Source: Streptomyces albogriseolus
Lineage (GTDB): Bacteria > Actinomycetota > Actinomycetes > Streptomycetales > Streptomycetaceae
NCBI GenBank assembly: GCA_014650475.1
Contig: BMVA01000007.1
Coordinates: 62,001-126,000, forward strand
Length of the DNA: 64,000 bases
Reading direction: 5' to 3'
In this document: positions 36,531-47,247 of the stretch, in pieces
How the letters are laid out: each line of letters opens with the position of its first letter
Numbering within the stretch: the stretch's first letter is position 1
Notes under the pieces: model-generated
Databases searched by the model: none
Seen by the model: the letters and a program-made list of their open reading frames with translations, nothing else
What the model was told of the DNA's origin: nothing
Position numbers and translations under genes: made by a program

Positions 36531-36986
36531 TCAGACGAGCTCGGTGACGGTACCGCCGGCGGCGGTGATCTTCTCCTTGGCGGAGCCGGAGACGGCGTCG
36601 ACCGTCACCTGCAGCGCCACGGAGATCTCGCCCTGGCCCAGGACCTTGACGAGGCTGTTCTTGCGCACGGCGCCCTTGGCGACCAGGTCCTCGACCGTGA
36701 CCTCTCCGCCCTCGGGGTAGAGGGAGGCGAGCTTGTCCAGGTTCACGACCTGGTACTCGGTCTTGAACGGGTTCTTGAAGCCCTTCAGCTTCGGGAGACG
36801 CATGTGGAGGGGCATCTGGCCACCCTCGAAGCGCTCCGGAACCTGGTAGCGGGCCTTGGTGCCCTTCGTACCACGACCGGCCGTCTTACCCTTCGACGCC
36901 TCACCACGACCCACACGGGTCTTGGCGGTCTTGGCGCCCGGGGCCGGACGGAGGTTGTGGATCTTGAGCGGGTTGTTCTCCGCCAT
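36531..36986 (-). CDS. rplO: 50S ribosomal protein L15
   Basis: 151 aa: [20 protein letters not shown], then [34 protein letters not shown] and [11 protein letters not shown]. Two bases after rpmD. Last ribosomal gene before the hairpin at 36461. Confidence 0.97.
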   Translation of the reverse strand: MAENNPLKIHNLRPAPGAKTAKTRVGRGEASKGKTAGRGTKGTKARYQVPERFEGGQMPLHMRLPKLKGFKNPFKTEYQVVNLDKLASLYPEGGEVTVEDLVAKGAVRKNSLVKVLGQGEISVALQVTVDAVSGSAKEKITAAGGTVTELV

Positions 36987-36988
36987 GA

Positions 36989-37171
36989 TCAGTCGACCTC
37001 CTCGACCGTCACGAGGTGGCGGACGGTGTGCACCATGCCGCGGAACTCGGGACGATCCTCCTTGACGACCTGCGTGTTGATGCCCTTGAGACCAAGGGAG
37101 CGCAGGGTGTCACGGTGGTTCTGCTTGCTGCCGATGTAGGACTTGACCTGCGTGATCTTGAGCTGCGCCAT
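36989..37171 (-). CDS. rpmD: 50S ribosomal protein L30
   Basis: 60 aa, [53 protein letters not shown]. Starts two bases after the rpsE stop; the frame upstream of ATG 37171 is inside rpsE. Confidence 0.97.
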   Translation of the reverse strand: MAQLKITQVKSYIGSKQNHRDTLRSLGLKGINTQVVKEDRPEFRGMVHTVRHLVTVEEVD

Positions 37172-37173
37172 GA

Positions 37174-37779
37174 TCACACACCCGCCCCGGCACGCGCACG
37201 CAGCAGAGCCGCGGGAGCGACGTCCTCGAGGGGCAGACCACGGCGGGCCGCGATCTCCTCGGGACGCTGCAGGCCCTTCAGGGCCGCCACGGTCGCGTGC
37301 ACGATGTTGATGGCGTTGTCGGAGCCGAGCGACTTCGACAGCACGTCGTGGATACCGGCGCACTCGAGCACGGCGCGCACCGGACCACCGGCGATCACAC
37401 CGGTACCCGGGGACGCGGGCTTGAGCAGCACGACGCCGGCAGCCTTCTCACCCTGGATGGGGTGCGGGATGGTGCCCTGGATGCGGGGGACCTTGAAGAA
37501 GTGCTTCTTGGCCTCCTCAACACCCTTGGCGATGGCGGCCGGCACCTCCTTGGCCTTGCCGTATCCGACACCCACGGTGCCGTCACCGTCGCCCACCACG
37601 ACCAGCGCGGTGAAGCTGAAGCGACGACCACCCTTCACAACCTTGGCGACGCGGTTGATCGCGACAACGCGCTCAACGTACGCGGTCTTCTCGGCGGCAG
37701 CAGCGCCGCCGTCACGGCCCTTCCGGTCCCGCCGCTCGCCGCCACCGGCGCCGCCACCGCGGCGCTGGGGTCCAGCCAT
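37174..37779 (-). CDS. rpsE: 30S ribosomal protein S5
   Basis: 201 aa. A Gly/Arg-rich N-terminal extension of about 35 residues precedes the core: [57 protein letters not shown]. Helps decoding accuracy. 36 bp after rplR. Confidence 0.98.
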   Translation of the reverse strand: MAGPQRRGGGAGGGERRDRKGRDGGAAAAEKTAYVERVVAINRVAKVVKGGRRFSFTALVVVGDGDGTVGVGYGKAKEVPAAIAKGVEEAKKHFFKVPRIQGTIPHPIQGEKAAGVVLLKPASPGTGVIAGGPVRAVLECAGIHDVLSKSLGSDNAINIVHATVAALKGLQRPEEIAARRGLPLEDVAPAALLRARAGAGV

Positions 37780-37815
37780 TGGATTACCTCTCTCTTTCCG
37801 CTAGCTACAAGCGGC

Positions 37816-38199
37816 TCAGAACTTGAGCCCGGCTTCGCGGGCGGCGTCCGCCAGGGCGGCGATGCGCCCGGCGTACTGGTTGCCACCACGGTCGAACACG
37901 ACGGCCTCGACACCGGCGGCCTTGGCACGCTCGGCGACCAGGGCGCCGACCTGCTTGGCCTGCGCGGACTTGTCGCCCTCGCCGCCGCGGACCGACGCGT
38001 CCAGGGTGGACGCCGACGCCAGGGTGTGACCCTTCAGGTCGTCGATCACCTGCGCCACGATGTGGCGGTTGGAACGGGTCACGACCAGGCGAGGACGCTC
38101 GGCGGTGCCGGCGACCTTCTTGCGGATCCGGATGTGACGGCGCTTGATAGCAGCACGCTTGTACGCGTCGCCCTTGAGGATCTTCTGCCCGTATGCCAT
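37816..38199 (-). CDS. rplR: 50S ribosomal protein L18
   Basis: 127 aa, 5S-rRNA binding: [57 protein letters not shown] and terminal EAGLKF. Three bases after rplF. Confidence 0.98.
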   Translation of the reverse strand: MAYGQKILKGDAYKRAAIKRRHIRIRKKVAGTAERPRLVVTRSNRHIVAQVIDDLKGHTLASASTLDASVRGGEGDKSAQAKQVGALVAERAKAAGVEAVVFDRGGNQYAGRIAALADAAREAGLKF

Positions 38200-38202
38200 G
38201 GC

Positions 38203-38742
38203 TTACTTACCCGCCTTTCCGACCTTGCGGCGGATGACTTCGCCCTCGTACTTGACGCCCTTGGCCTTGTACGGGTCGGGCTTGCGCAGCTTGCGGATGT
38301 TGGCCGCAACCTCGCCGACCTTCTGCTTGTCGATGCCCTCGACCGAGAACCGGGTCGGGGTCTCCACCTTGAAGGTGATGCCCTCGGGGGCCTCGACCGT
38401 GATCGGGTGGCTGTAGCCGAGGGAGAACTCCAGGTTCGAACCCTTGGCGACAACGCGGTAACCGACACCGCTGATCTCGAGCTTCTTCACGTAACCCTGG
38501 GTCACGCCGGTGATCATGTTCGCCACCAGCGTGCGGGACAGGCCGTGCAGGGCCTTGTTCTGACGCTCGTCGTTGGGGCGGGTGACGTTCAGAACGCCGT
38601 CCTCGCCCTTGGCGATCTCGATCGGCGCCACGACGGTGTGGGTCAGCGTGCCCTTGGGGCCCTTGACCGCGACCGTGCGGCCGTCGATGGTGACGTCCAC
38701 GCCGGCGGGAACCGCGATGGGGAGCTTGCCGATGCGCGACAT
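38203..38742 (-). CDS. rplF: 50S ribosomal protein L6
   Basis: 179 aa: [59 protein letters not shown] and [20 protein letters not shown]. Between rpsH and rplR. Confidence 0.98.
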   Translation of the reverse strand: MSRIGKLPIAVPAGVDVTIDGRTVAVKGPKGTLTHTVVAPIEIAKGEDGVLNVTRPNDERQNKALHGLSRTLVANMITGVTQGYVKKLEISGVGYRVVAKGSNLEFSLGYSHPITVEAPEGITFKVETPTRFSVEGIDKQKVGEVAANIRKLRKPDPYKAKGVKYEGEVIRRKVGKAGK

Positions 38743-38766
38743 AGCTGTTTCCTCCGTTCCCTTCCG

Positions 38767-39165
38767 TTACCAGACGTAGGCGAGGACTTCCCCACCCACG
38801 CCCTTCTTGCCGGCCTGCTTGTCGGTGAGGAGCCCGTGCGACGTGGAGATGATCGCCACGCCCAGGCCGCCGAGCACCTTCGGCAGGTTGGTGGACTTCG
38901 CGTACACCCGGAGACCGGGCTTGGAGATCCGCTTGATGCCCGCGATGGAGCGCTCACGGTTGGGGCCGAACTTCAGCTCCAGGACGAGGTTCTTGCCGAC
39001 CTCGGCGTCCTCGACCTTCCAGCCCGTGATGAAGCCCTCCTGCTGGAGGATCTCCGCGATGTGCGACTTGATCTTCGAGTGCGGCATCGACACGGTGTCG
39101 TGGTATGCCGAGTTCGCGTTCCGCAGACGCGTAAGCATGTCTGCGATCGGATCAGTCATGGTCAT
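38767..39165 (-). CDS. rpsH: 30S ribosomal protein S8
   Basis: 132 aa from ATG 39165 ([18 protein letters not shown]); ATG 39159 is an alternative. Landmarks are [37 protein letters not shown] and [14 protein letters not shown] 211-bp gap separates it from rpsZ. Confidence 0.97.
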   Translation of the reverse strand: MTMTDPIADMLTRLRNANSAYHDTVSMPHSKIKSHIAEILQQEGFITGWKVEDAEVGKNLVLELKFGPNRERSIAGIKRISKPGLRVYAKSTNLPKVLGGLGVAIISTSHGLLTDKQAGKKGVGGEVLAYVW

Positions 39166-39376
39166 GAATTGGCCTTCGGCCTCTCTCGCCGGGGTTTCCT
39201 GGTGCGCCATCCCTCTCCCCGATCCGAGACGGGACGGGTGCGGCGCGGTGGACCTACGGCGTAGTAAGTCGTACGGGCACGGCAGGTGCCCAACCCCACA
39301 AGCCTAAGCCATGCGGAGCGGGGCTCCTGCCGTTCCCATTGCTTACCGAGAGCCCTGGGAGTCCGGAACTACCGGA

Positions 39377-39562
39377 TTACCAGGAGCTCTTGGTCACGCC
39401 CGGCAGCTCGCCACGGTGAGCCATCTCACGAAGGCACACGCGGCACAGGCCGAACTTGCGGTACACGGAGTGGGGACGGCCGCAGCGCTGGCAGCGGGTG
39501 TAGCCACGCACACCGAACTTGGGCTTGCGAGCAGCCTTCGCGATGAGAGCCTTCTTCGCCAT
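39377..39562 (-). CDS. rpsZ: 30S ribosomal protein S14, zinc-binding type Z
   Basis: 61 aa, the short zinc form: Cys24-x2-Cys27 ([10 protein letters not shown]) and Cys40-x2-Cys43 ([16 protein letters not shown]). Streptomyces often encode a second, long zinc-free S14 elsewhere under Zur control; none is in this window. Five bases after rplE. Confidence 0.97.
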   Translation of the reverse strand: MAKKALIAKAARKPKFGVRGYTRCQRCGRPHSVYRKFGLCRVCLREMAHRGELPGVTKSSW

Positions 39563-39567
39563 CTCGC

Positions 39568-40125
39568 TCACGCCTCCTTGAACGGGAAGCCGAGGTGACG
39601 GAGAAGGGCACGGCCCTCTTCGTCGTTGGTCGCCGTGGTCACCACGGTGATGTCCATACCCCGGACGCGGTCGATCTTGTCCTGGTCGATCTCGTGGAAC
39701 ATGACCTGCTCCGTGAGACCGAAGGTGTAGTTGCCACGGCCGTCGAACTGCTTGGGGGACAGGCCGCGGAAGTCGCGGATGCGCGGGAGCGCGAGCGACA
39801 GGGTGCGGTCCAGGAACTCCCACATGCGGTCGCCACGGAGCGTGACGTGGGCACCGATCGGCTGGCCCTCACGCAGCTTGAACTGCGCGATGGACTTGCG
39901 GGCCTTGGTGACGGCCGGCTTCTGACCGGTGATCGTGGTGAGGTCGCGGATGGCGCCCTCGATCAGCTTGGAGTCGCGGGCGGCGTCGCCCACACCCATG
40001 TTGACCACGATCTTGACGAGGCCGGGAACCTGCATGACGTTCTCGTAGGAGAACTCCTCACGCAGCTTGCCCGCGATCTCCTCGCGGTACTTCGTCTTCA
40101 GACGCGGAGTGGTGGTGGTCGTCAT
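39568..40125 (-). CDS. rplE: 50S ribosomal protein L5
   Basis: 185 aa: [77 protein letters not shown]. Its ATG overlaps the rplX stop by one base. Confidence 0.98.
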   Translation of the reverse strand: MTTTTTPRLKTKYREEIAGKLREEFSYENVMQVPGLVKIVVNMGVGDAARDSKLIEGAIRDLTTITGQKPAVTKARKSIAQFKLREGQPIGAHVTLRGDRMWEFLDRTLSLALPRIRDFRGLSPKQFDGRGNYTFGLTEQVMFHEIDQDKIDRVRGMDITVVTTATNDEEGRALLRHLGFPFKEA

Positions 40126-40448
40126 CAGATGTCCTCACCCGTCCGCTTGGCAACGCGGATCTTGTTGCCCTCGTCGTCGAAGCGGTAGCCGACGCGGGTC
40201 ACGACCTTCTTGCCGTCCTTCTCCACGACCAGCTGGACGTTGGAGACGTGGATCGGGGCCTCGGTGGTGACGATGCCGCCGGCCTGCGAACCGCGAGCCG
40301 TCGGACCGGCCTTGGTGTGCTTCTTGACCCGGTTGACACCCTCGACCAGGACGCGCTGCTCGCGCGGGAAAGCGGCAATGACCTTGCCCTGCTTGCCCTT
40401 GTCCTTGCCGGTGATGACCTGGACCAGGTCGCCCTTCTTGATCTTCAT
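40125..40448 (-). CDS. rplX: 50S ribosomal protein L24
   Basis: 107 aa from ATG 40448 ([20 protein letters not shown]), KOW-type assembly initiator; a GTG at 40454 is in frame but would add only two residues. Contains [19 protein letters not shown]. Overlaps or abuts rplN. Confidence 0.97.
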   Translation of the reverse strand: MKIKKGDLVQVITGKDKGKQGKVIAAFPREQRVLVEGVNRVKKHTKAGPTARGSQAGGIVTTEAPIHVSNVQLVVEKDGKKVVTRVGYRFDDEGNKIRVAKRTGEDI

Positions 40449-40450
40449 GC

Positions 40451-40819
40451 TCACAGCACCTCCGGCGCGAGGGAGATGATCTTCATGAACTTCTTCTCGC
40501 GCAGCTCACGGCCCACGGGGCCGAAGATACGGGTGCCACGAGGGTCGCCGTCGTTCTTGAGAATGACGGCGGCGTTCTCGTCGAAGCGGATGTACGAGCC
40601 GTCCGGACGGCGGCGCTCCTTGACGGTGCGAACGATGACCGCCTTGACGACGTCACCCTTCTTCACGTTGCCACCGGGGATCGCGTCCTTGACGGTGGCG
40701 ACGATGACGTCACCGATACCCGCGTAGCGGCGACCGGAGCCACCGAGCACACGGATGCAGAGGATCTCCTTCGCACCCGTGTTGTCGGCGACACGCAGTC
40801 GCGACTCCTGCTGGATCAC
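40451..40819 (-). CDS. rplN: 50S ribosomal protein L14
   Basis: 122 aa: [57 protein letters not shown] and [19 protein letters not shown]. First gene of the spc unit; two hairpins precede it. Confidence 0.98.
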   Translation of the reverse strand: MIQQESRLRVADNTGAKEILCIRVLGGSGRRYAGIGDVIVATVKDAIPGGNVKKGDVVKAVIVRTVKERRRPDGSYIRFDENAAVILKNDGDPRGTRIFGPVGRELREKKFMKIISLAPEVL

Positions 40820-40847
40820 GTCTATCTCCTGAATGTCTGCCGGTTCC

Positions 40848-40912
40848 CCGGGAGCCGCTCAGCGAGCGGCTCCCGGAGCCTGGCGGAACTGTCCTGCGGG
40901 TTTGCCCGCAGG
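40848..40912. terminator. Double hairpin between rpsQ and rplN
   Basis: Hairpin 1: CCGGGAGCCGCT (40848-40859) with AGCGGCTCCCGG (40865-40876). Hairpin 2: CCTGCGGG (40893-40900) with CCCGCAGG (40905-40912). They occupy the 95-bp rpsQ-rplN gap, the largest gap in this part of the superoperon, at the classical S10/spc boundary. They could be attenuators or processing sites. Confidence 0.65.
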
Positions 40913-40914
40913 AA

Positions 40915-41202
40915 TTACTTGGCCTTCTCGAGGATCTCGACGACGCGCCAGCGCTTCGTCGCGGACAGCGGCCGGGTCTCCATGAGGAGGACGCGGTCGC
41001 CGACACCCGCGGCGTTCTGCTCGTCGTGCGCCTTGAGCTTGTTCGTACGGCGGATGACCTTGCCGTACAGCGCGTGCTTCACGCGGTCCTCGACGGCGAC
41101 GACGACGGTCTTGTCCATCTTGTCGCTGACGACCAGACCCTCACGGGTCTTGCGGAATCCGCGGGCGGCCTTCGTCTCTTCAGTCACGTTGTTCTCGCTC
41201 AT
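40915..41202 (-). CDS. rpsQ: 30S ribosomal protein S17
   Basis: 95 aa: [60 protein letters not shown]. Starts within the last four bases of rpmC. Confidence 0.97.
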   Translation of the reverse strand: MSENNVTEETKAARGFRKTREGLVVSDKMDKTVVVAVEDRVKHALYGKVIRRTNKLKAHDEQNAAGVGDRVLLMETRPLSATKRWRVVEILEKAK

Positions 41203-41423
41203 GCGCTCTCCACCGTCTCGATGCCCAGCTCGCGCTCACGCATCAGGGTGTAGATCCGCGCGATGTCCTTGCGGACGGCCTTGAGCCGACCGTGGTTCTC
41301 GAGCTGACCCGTGGCCGCCTGGAAGCGGAGGTTGAACAGCTCTTCCTTGGCCTCGCGGAGCTTCGCCAGAAGCTCCTCGTTGCCCAGCTCGCGCAGCTCT
41401 GACGCCTTGGTACCGGCCGACAT
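41199..41423 (-). CDS. rpmC: 50S ribosomal protein L29
   Basis: 74 aa from ATG 41423: [58 protein letters not shown]. One-base overlap with rplP. Confidence 0.97.
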   Translation of the reverse strand: MSAGTKASELRELGNEELLAKLREAKEELFNLRFQAATGQLENHGRLKAVRKDIARIYTLMRERELGIETVESA

Positions 41424-41842
41424 CACGCTTCACCTGCCTCGCGCTTGACGATCTTGCACTTCATCGGCAGCTTGTGAGCCGCACGGGTCAGGGCCTCGCG
41501 CGCGATCTTCTCGTTGGGGTACGACAGCTCGAACATGACGCGTCCGGGCTTGACGTTGGCCACCCACCACTCCGGGGAGCCCTTACCGGAACCCATGCGG
41601 GTCTCGGCCGGCTTCTTGGTGAGGGGGCGGTCCGGGTAGATGTTGATCCAGACCTTGCCGCCACGCTTGATGTGGCGGGTCATGGCGATACGAGCCGCTT
41701 CGATCTGGCGGTTCGTCACGTACGCCGGGGTGAGCGCCTGGATGCCGTACTCGCCGAACGCAACCTGCGTGCCACCCTTCGACATGCCGTTGCGCTTCGG
41801 GTGGTGCTGCTTGCGGTGCTTGACCCTACGGGGGATCAGCAT
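41423..41842 (-). CDS. rplP: 50S ribosomal protein L16
   Basis: 139 aa: [79 protein letters not shown]. Five bases after rpsC. Confidence 0.98.
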   Translation of the reverse strand: MLIPRRVKHRKQHHPKRNGMSKGGTQVAFGEYGIQALTPAYVTNRQIEAARIAMTRHIKRGGKVWINIYPDRPLTKKPAETRMGSGKGSPEWWVANVKPGRVMFELSYPNEKIAREALTRAAHKLPMKCKIVKREAGEA

Positions 41843-41847
41843 GGTGG

Positions 41848-42675
41848 TCAGGCCTCCGTTCCGGTGCTCTCAGCCGGAGCGGCCGCCGGAGCCTCGGCCT
41901 TGGGGGCCTCGGCAGCGGGAGCCTGCTGCGGCTTGCGACCGCGACCGCCACGCTCGCCACCGCGGCCACCACGGGCCGGGCGGTCTGCACCGCCACGGGC
42001 CGGGCGGTTGCCGGCGCGGGCAGCGGCGTTCTCGGCGCGGACCTCGGCGATGTTCTTGACGTCGCCCTTGTAGATCCAGACCTTCACGCCGATGCGGCCG
42101 AAGGTCGTCTTGGCCTCGAAGAAGCCGTAGTCCACGTTCGCGCGGAGCGTGTGCAGGGGCACGCGGCCCTCGCGGTAGAACTCCGAGCGGGACATCTCGG
42201 CGCCGCCGAGGCGGCCGCCGCACTGGATCTTGATGCCCTTGGCGCCCGCCTTCATGGCCGACTGCATGCTCTTGCGCATGGCGCGGCGGAAGGAGACGCG
42301 GGAGGAGAGCTGCTCGGCGACGGCCTGGGCGACCAGCTGAGCGTCGGTCTCGGGGTTCTTGACCTCGAGGATGTTCAGCTGGACCTGCTTGCCGGTGAGC
42401 TTCTCGAGGTCGCCGCGGATGCGGTCGGCCTCGGCGCCACGGCGGCCGATCACGATGCCCGGACGCGCGGTGTGGATGTCCACACGCACACGGTCACGGG
42501 TGCGCTCGATCTCGACCTTGGAGATGCCGGCGCGCTCCATGCCGGACGTCATCATCCGACGGATGGCGACGTCTTCCTTGACGTAGTCCTTGTACAGCTT
42601 GTCGGCGTACCAACGCGACTTGAAGTCGGTCGTGACACCGAGCCGGAACCCATGCGGGTTAACCTTCTGGCCCAT
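41848..42675 (-). CDS. rpsC: 30S ribosomal protein S3
   Basis: 275 aa, about 40 longer than the E. coli protein. The KH core ([40 protein letters not shown]) and the C-terminal half ([20 protein letters not shown]) are intact; the last ~50 residues are an Arg/Gly then Ala/Pro/Glu-rich tail usual in actinobacteria. One-base overlap with rplV. Confidence 0.98.
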   Translation of the reverse strand: MGQKVNPHGFRLGVTTDFKSRWYADKLYKDYVKEDVAIRRMMTSGMERAGISKVEIERTRDRVRVDIHTARPGIVIGRRGAEADRIRGDLEKLTGKQVQLNILEVKNPETDAQLVAQAVAEQLSSRVSFRRAMRKSMQSAMKAGAKGIKIQCGGRLGGAEMSRSEFYREGRVPLHTLRANVDYGFFEAKTTFGRIGVKVWIYKGDVKNIAEVRAENAAARAGNRPARGGADRPARGGRGGERGGRGRKPQQAPAAEAPKAEAPAAAPAESTGTEA

Positions 42676-43022
42676 TACCGGGTTCCTTCCTTGCTGCTGA
42701 CGACCACGGTGATGTGGCTGGTCCGCTTGCGGATCCGGTAGGCGCGGCCCTGGGCGCGCGGACGGAACCGCTTCAGGGTCGGGCCCTCGTCGACGTAGGC
42801 CTCGGAAATGAAGAGGCTGTCGACGTCGGTGTGGTCGTAGTTGTGCGCGGCGTTGGCAATGGCGCTGTCCAGCACCTTGCCCACCGGAACCGAGGCTGCC
42901 TGCGGAGCGAATCGCAGGACGGCCTGGGCCTCCGTGGCGTCCATGCCACGGATGAGGTCCACCACGCGGCGGGCCTTCATGGGCGTGACGCGGATGTACC
43001 GCGCCTGGGCCCTGGCTTCCAT
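42675..43022 (-). CDS. rplV: 50S ribosomal protein L22
   Basis: 115 aa: [59 protein letters not shown], the loop that lines the exit tunnel. 43 bp after rpsS. Confidence 0.98.
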   Translation of the reverse strand: MEARAQARYIRVTPMKARRVVDLIRGMDATEAQAVLRFAPQAASVPVGKVLDSAIANAAHNYDHTDVDSLFISEAYVDEGPTLKRFRPRAQGRAYRIRKRTSHITVVVSSKEGTR

Positions 43023-43065
43023 GGTTGTCCTTCCAGTTACTTACGTGTCTGTTGCGATCCGCGCC

Positions 43066-43347
43066 CTAGCGGCGCTTCGACTTCCGGTCTTCCTTGACGT
43101 GACCCCGGAAGGTCCGCGTCGGCGAGAACTCGCCGAGCTTGTGACCGACCATCGACTCGGTGACGAACACCGGGATGTGGGTCTTGCCGTTGTGCACCGC
43201 GATCGTGTGGCCGAGCATCGCCGGGACGATCATGGAGCGACGGGACCAGGTCTTGATGACGTTCTTGGTACCGGCTTCGTTCTGCGCGTCCACCTTCTTG
43301 ATCAGGTGGTCGTCGACGAAGGGTCCCTTCTTCAAGCTACGAGGCAT
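43066..43347 (-). CDS. rpsS: 30S ribosomal protein S19
   Basis: 93 aa: [60 protein letters not shown]. 12 bp after rplB. Confidence 0.98.
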   Translation of the reverse strand: MPRSLKKGPFVDDHLIKKVDAQNEAGTKNVIKTWSRRSMIVPAMLGHTIAVHNGKTHIPVFVTESMVGHKLGEFSPTRTFRGHVKEDRKSKRR

Positions 43348-43359
43348 CTCAACCCGTCC

Positions 43360-44196
43360 TTAGCGCTTCTTGTTCGTCTTGCGGCGGCGGACGATGTACT
43401 TGTTCGACGCCTTCTTGGGCGAACGAGTACGGCCTTCCTTCTTGCCCCAGGGGGACACGGGGTGACGGCCACCGGAGGTCCGGCCCTCACCACCACCGTG
43501 CGGGTGGTCGACCGGGTTCATCACGACACCACGGACGGTCGGGCGGACGCCCAGCCACCGCTTACGGCCGGCCTTGCCCCAGTTGATGTTGCTCTGCTCG
43601 GCGTTGCCGACCTCGCCGACCGTGGCGCGGCAGCGCTGGTCGACCAGGCGGATCTCACCGGAGGGCATGCGGAGGTGGGCCATGGTGCCCTCCTTCGCGA
43701 GCAGCTGCACCGAGGCGCCGGCGGAGCGGGCGAACTTGGCGCCGCCGCCGGGACGCAGCTCGATGGCGTGCAGCGTCGTACCGACCGGGATGTTGCGCAG
43801 GGCAAGGTTGTTGCCCGGCTTGATGTCGGCCCCGGGACCGTTCTCGACGCGGTCGCCCTGGCTCAGGCCACGCGGCGCGAGGATGTAGCGCTTCTCGCCG
43901 TCCGCGTAGTGCAGGAGCGCGATGCGCGCGGTGCGGTTGGGGTCGTACTCGATGTGCGCGACCTTCGCCGGCACGCCGTCCTTGTCGTGACGACGGAAGT
44001 CGATCACTCGGTAGGCGCGCTTGTGGCCACCGCCCTGGTGGCGGACGGTCACACGACCGGAATTGTTACGGCCGCCCTTGCTGTGCAGGGGACGGACCAG
44101 CGACTTCTCCGGCGTGGACCGCGTGACCTCGACGAAGTCGGCGACGCTGGAGCCACGACGGCCCGGAGTCGTCGGCTTGTACTTGCGGATACCCAT
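43360..44196 (-). CDS. rplB: 50S ribosomal protein L2
   Basis: 278 aa. [20 protein letters not shown] near the N-terminus and the C-terminal peptidyl-transferase-centre block [19 protein letters not shown] are invariant L2 features. 38 bp after rplW. Confidence 0.98.
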   Translation of the reverse strand: MGIRKYKPTTPGRRGSSVADFVEVTRSTPEKSLVRPLHSKGGRNNSGRVTVRHQGGGHKRAYRVIDFRRHDKDGVPAKVAHIEYDPNRTARIALLHYADGEKRYILAPRGLSQGDRVENGPGADIKPGNNLALRNIPVGTTLHAIELRPGGGAKFARSAGASVQLLAKEGTMAHLRMPSGEIRLVDQRCRATVGEVGNAEQSNINWGKAGRKRWLGVRPTVRGVVMNPVDHPHGGGEGRTSGGRHPVSPWGKKEGRTRSPKKASNKYIVRRRKTNKKR

Positions 44197-44234
44197 TTCT
44201 CAGTCCTCGTCCGATATCGAACGATCCTGACCGC

Positions 44235-44654
44235 TTACGCGGTCGGACCGCCGAAGATGTCGATACGGTCGCCCTCAGCGAGGGTCACGATCGCGCGCTT
44301 GGTGGCGGCACGCTGGCCGAAGCCGGTGCGGGTGCGCTTGCGCTTGCCCACGCGGTTGATCGTGTTGACCCCGGTGACCTTGACCTCGAAGACCGCCTGG
44401 ACGGCCTCCTTGATCTGGGTCTTGTTGGCACGCGGGTCGACGAGGAACGTGTACTTGTTCTCGTCGATGAGCGCGTAGCTCTTCTCGGACACGACCGGCT
44501 TCAGCAGGACGTCACGGGGGTCCGTGTACGCCTTGCTCGCCGGGGTGACGACGGTGTTCTTGCCTTCGGCCTCGTGACGGCGCGCCTTGGCGACGCGCGC
44601 AGCCTTGGCCGCCTTGGCGGCCTTCGAGGCGATCGAGGGGTGACGGGCAGCCAT
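44235..44654 (-). CDS. rplW: 50S ribosomal protein L23
   Basis: 139 aa from ATG 44654. An Ala/Lys/Arg-rich N-terminal extension of about 40 residues precedes the core ([57 protein letters not shown]). L23 surrounds the tunnel exit. One-base overlap with rplD. Confidence 0.97.
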   Translation of the reverse strand: MAARHPSIASKAAKAAKAARVAKARRHEAEGKNTVVTPASKAYTDPRDVLLKPVVSEKSYALIDENKYTFLVDPRANKTQIKEAVQAVFEVKVTGVNTINRVGKRKRTRTGFGQRAATKRAIVTLAEGDRIDIFGGPTA

Positions 44655-45313
44655 CAGACCTCGCTCCCTTCGTTGTCGTTGGCCTTGTTCGGGCCGGCGA
44701 CGAAGGACTCGAAAGCGGCCTTGGTGAAGACCACGTCGTCCGAGACGAGAACGTCGTACGTGTTCAGCTGGCCCGGCTCCAGGATGTGGACCTGGGGCAG
44801 GTTGCGGGCGGAGAGCCACGCGGCCTCGTCGGCGCGGTCGACGACCAGGAGCAGGTTCTTGCGCTCCGAGATCTTGCCGAACAGCGTCTTGGCGGCCTTC
44901 GTGGAGGGGTTCTCGCCCTCGACCACGCCGGTGACGACGTGGATGCGGTTGTGGCGCGCCCGGTCGGTGAGGGCGTGACGCAGGGCGGCAGCCTTCATCT
45001 TCTTGGGCGTGCGCTGCGAGTAGTCGCGCGGCACGGGACCGTGCACGACGCCACCACCGGCGAACTGCGGCGCGCGGGTCGAGCCCTGACGGGCGCGGCC
45101 GGTGCCCTTCTGGCGGTACGGCTTCTTGCCGCCACCACGGACCTCGCCACGGCTCTTCGTCTTGTGCGTGCCCTGGCGGGCAGCGGCCAGCTGCGCGACG
45201 ACGACCTGGTGGATCAGCGGAACGCTGACCTTCTCGACGTCGAAGATCTCCGCGGGGAGCTCGACGGTACCGGCCTTGTCGCCCGCCGGCGAAAGGATGT
45301 CAACAGTGCTCAT
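44654..45313 (-). CDS. rplD: 50S ribosomal protein L4
   Basis: 219 aa: [20 protein letters not shown], the tunnel loop [40 protein letters not shown]. Between rplC and rplW. Confidence 0.98.
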   Translation of the reverse strand: MSTVDILSPAGDKAGTVELPAEIFDVEKVSVPLIHQVVVAQLAAARQGTHKTKSRGEVRGGGKKPYRQKGTGRARQGSTRAPQFAGGGVVHGPVPRDYSQRTPKKMKAAALRHALTDRARHNRIHVVTGVVEGENPSTKAAKTLFGKISERKNLLLVVDRADEAAWLSARNLPQVHILEPGQLNTYDVLVSDDVVFTKAAFESFVAGPNKANDNEGSEV

Positions 45314-45321
45314 CGGTTACC

Positions 45322-45966
45322 TCAGGCCCCCTTGGCCGCGGTGCGGACCAGGACGAGGCCGCCGTTCGGACCGGGAACCGCGCCCTTGATGAGCAGCAGA
45401 CCCTTCTCCGCGTCAACGGCGTGGACGGTCAGGTTCTGGGTGGTGACCCGCTCGTTGCCCATGCGACCCGCCATGCGGAGGCCCTTGAACACACGACCCG
45501 GGGTGGCGCAGCCACCGATGGAACCGGGCGAGCGGTGCTTGCGCTGGGTGCCGTGACCGGCGCCGAGGCCCTTGAAGTTGTGACGCTTCATGACACCGGC
45601 GAAGCCCTTGCCCTTGCTCTTGCCGGTCACGTCGACCTTCACGCCGGACTCGAACACCTCGGCGGTGATCTCCTGGCCCAGCGTGTACTCGGAGGCGTCC
45701 GACGTGCGGATCTCGACGAGGTGACGACGGGGGGTGACGTCGGCCTTGGCGAAGTGACCCTTGAGGGGCTTGTTCACCTTGCGCGGGTCGATCTCGCCGA
45801 AGGCGATCTGGACGGACTCGTAGCCGTCGACGTCGTTCGTGCGGACCTGGGTGACGACGTTGGGGCCGGCCTTGACGACGGTGACCGGGACGACGCGGTT
45901 GTTCGCGTCCCACACCTGCGTCATGCCGAGCTTCTCGCCCAGGATGCCCTTGATCTGCTTAGCCAT
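45322..45966 (-). CDS. rplC: 50S ribosomal protein L3
   Basis: 214 aa: [60 protein letters not shown]. 18 bp after rpsJ. Confidence 0.98.
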   Translation of the reverse strand: MAKQIKGILGEKLGMTQVWDANNRVVPVTVVKAGPNVVTQVRTNDVDGYESVQIAFGEIDPRKVNKPLKGHFAKADVTPRRHLVEIRTSDASEYTLGQEITAEVFESGVKVDVTGKSKGKGFAGVMKRHNFKGLGAGHGTQRKHRSPGSIGGCATPGRVFKGLRMAGRMGNERVTTQNLTVHAVDAEKGLLLIKGAVPGPNGGLVLVRTAAKGA

Positions 45967-45984
45967 CTCTTCAGATCACCGGCC

Positions 45985-46293
45985 TCAGAGCTTGATCTCG
46001 ATGTCGACACCGGCCGGGAGGTCGAGTCGCATCAGGGAGTCAACGGTCTTGGGGGTCGGGTCGAGGATGTCGATCAGGCGCTTGTGCGTGCGCATCTCGA
46101 AGTGCTCGCGCGAGTCCTTGTACTTGTGCGGCGACTTGATGACGCAGTACACGTTCTTCTCAGTGGGCAGCGGCACCGGGCCCGCGACCGACGCACCAGT
46201 ACGCGTCACCGTCTCGACGATCTTCTTCGCCGAAGAGTCGATGACCTCGTGGTCGTAGGCCTTGAGCCGGATGCGGATCTTCTGTCCCGCCAT
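45985..46293 (-). CDS. rpsJ: 30S ribosomal protein S10
   Basis: 102 aa from ATG 46293: [60 protein letters not shown]. First gene of the S10 operon. Also the NusE transcription-antitermination factor. An upstream in-frame extension belongs to the leader. Confidence 0.98.
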   Translation of the reverse strand: MAGQKIRIRLKAYDHEVIDSSAKKIVETVTRTGASVAGPVPLPTEKNVYCVIKSPHKYKDSREHFEMRTHKRLIDILDPTPKTVDSLMRLDLPAGVDIEIKL

Positions 46294-46801
46294 GGCTACT
46301 TCGTAGTCCTGTCTCTCATTACGCTCTGGAACCCGGAGCGGCTTCCCCTCACCTCCGACCCACGCGGTCGGGCGTGTCGCACTCCCGCTGACACAGATGT
46401 CCCTTGTTCGAACATCCCTGCGGGATTGACACGGCCCTACCAGAACCGCGGACCGGGGGCGAAAGGCCCACCGGGCGCCTGGCCGGCGCCGCACCACACT
46501 TCCCGGAAGATTCCCGTACGTCCGCCCCTGATCAGGGACGACGAGTACTGTGGGACTCGCTTCCGGTCCTCCCGGCGGGAGGCGCGCAGCATCAACACTC
46601 GACCGAGCAACTCGGACAGTCTGCCACAGAGGGCGGCGGGCTGGCCAATCGGGCGGAAGAGAGTACCCGGAAGGTGGCGGGGATCAAACGCGGGAGCCCC
46701 GGAAACGGCGCAGCGAACAGGCCGGTGCAGGAACGTCGTGCGAGTTCACGGGCTTCGGCACCGCTCCCCCGCACACCGCTCCTCGTTCCCGCCGGCGTGC
46801 T
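46294..46801 (-). promoter_or_regulatory. Long leader/promoter region of the S10 operon
   Basis: These 508 bp contain no convincing gene. Features include the palindrome CCCTGATCAGGG (46526-46537) and the hairpin CCTCCCGGCGGGAGG (46568-46582). Further upstream on minus, a TTGGCC...CAGACT pair might be a vegetative promoter, but its spacing (19) is long. The region probably holds the S10 promoter and a structured 5' UTR. Confidence 0.45.
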
Positions 46802-47245
46802 CTAACGGATGCCTTCGATCAGCTTTTCCAGTGCCTCCTCAGCCGTGTGCGCCAGCAGCACGACACTGTCCCTGCCGATGTAAACGGCACCAGTCGGCGC
46901 GATGCCGAGGAAACTGTTGCGCCGGTCGGCCTCTCCGATCGGATAGAGGTCGGTACCGGCCTCCTCACTGAGTACGTCGAAGATCTCGTCCTCCCATTCG
47001 GCCGCCGTCGGATCGAGGCTGAATCCCATACGGGCCATCGTCCGCCCGGGTCCGCGAGCAGTGCTCTCGAGCCCTCCGAACTCGGCAAGGAAGCGTCGGG
47101 CCGCCTCGTGCATTTCAAAGCCGCCGCGTTCTTTGAGCGCGTTCTCCCACTCCTCGGTCGACACCGTCCGGCCGGGGCGCCAGCCCGCCTCCCGCAACAC
47201 CCGGTCGGTCTCCGCGGACCACCGCTGCCCGTCGTTCTCGTGCAT
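46802..47245 (-). CDS. SUKH-3 family immunity protein
   Basis: 147 aa. The SUKH-3 pattern is clear: WSAETDRVLREAGWRPGRTV, GFEMHEAARRFLAEFGGLE, a WEDEIFDVLSEEAGTDLYPI block, and the end TGAVYIGRDSVVLLAHTAEE. SUKH proteins neutralise polymorphic toxins. ATG 47245 is two bases from the RHS stop, so the pair is translationally linked and this is very probably the cognate immunity protein. Confidence 0.88.
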   Translation of the reverse strand: MHENDGQRWSAETDRVLREAGWRPGRTVSTEEWENALKERGGFEMHEAARRFLAEFGGLESTARGPGRTMARMGFSLDPTAAEWEDEIFDVLSEEAGTDLYPIGEADRRNSFLGIAPTGAVYIGRDSVVLLAHTAEEALEKLIEGIR

Positions 47246-47247
47246 CG

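Noticed and set aside
46526-46537. CCCTGATCAGGG palindrome in the S10 leader as a regulator operator
   Set aside because: A single short palindrome in a structured leader without a repeat or adjacent regulator; noted under the leader only.
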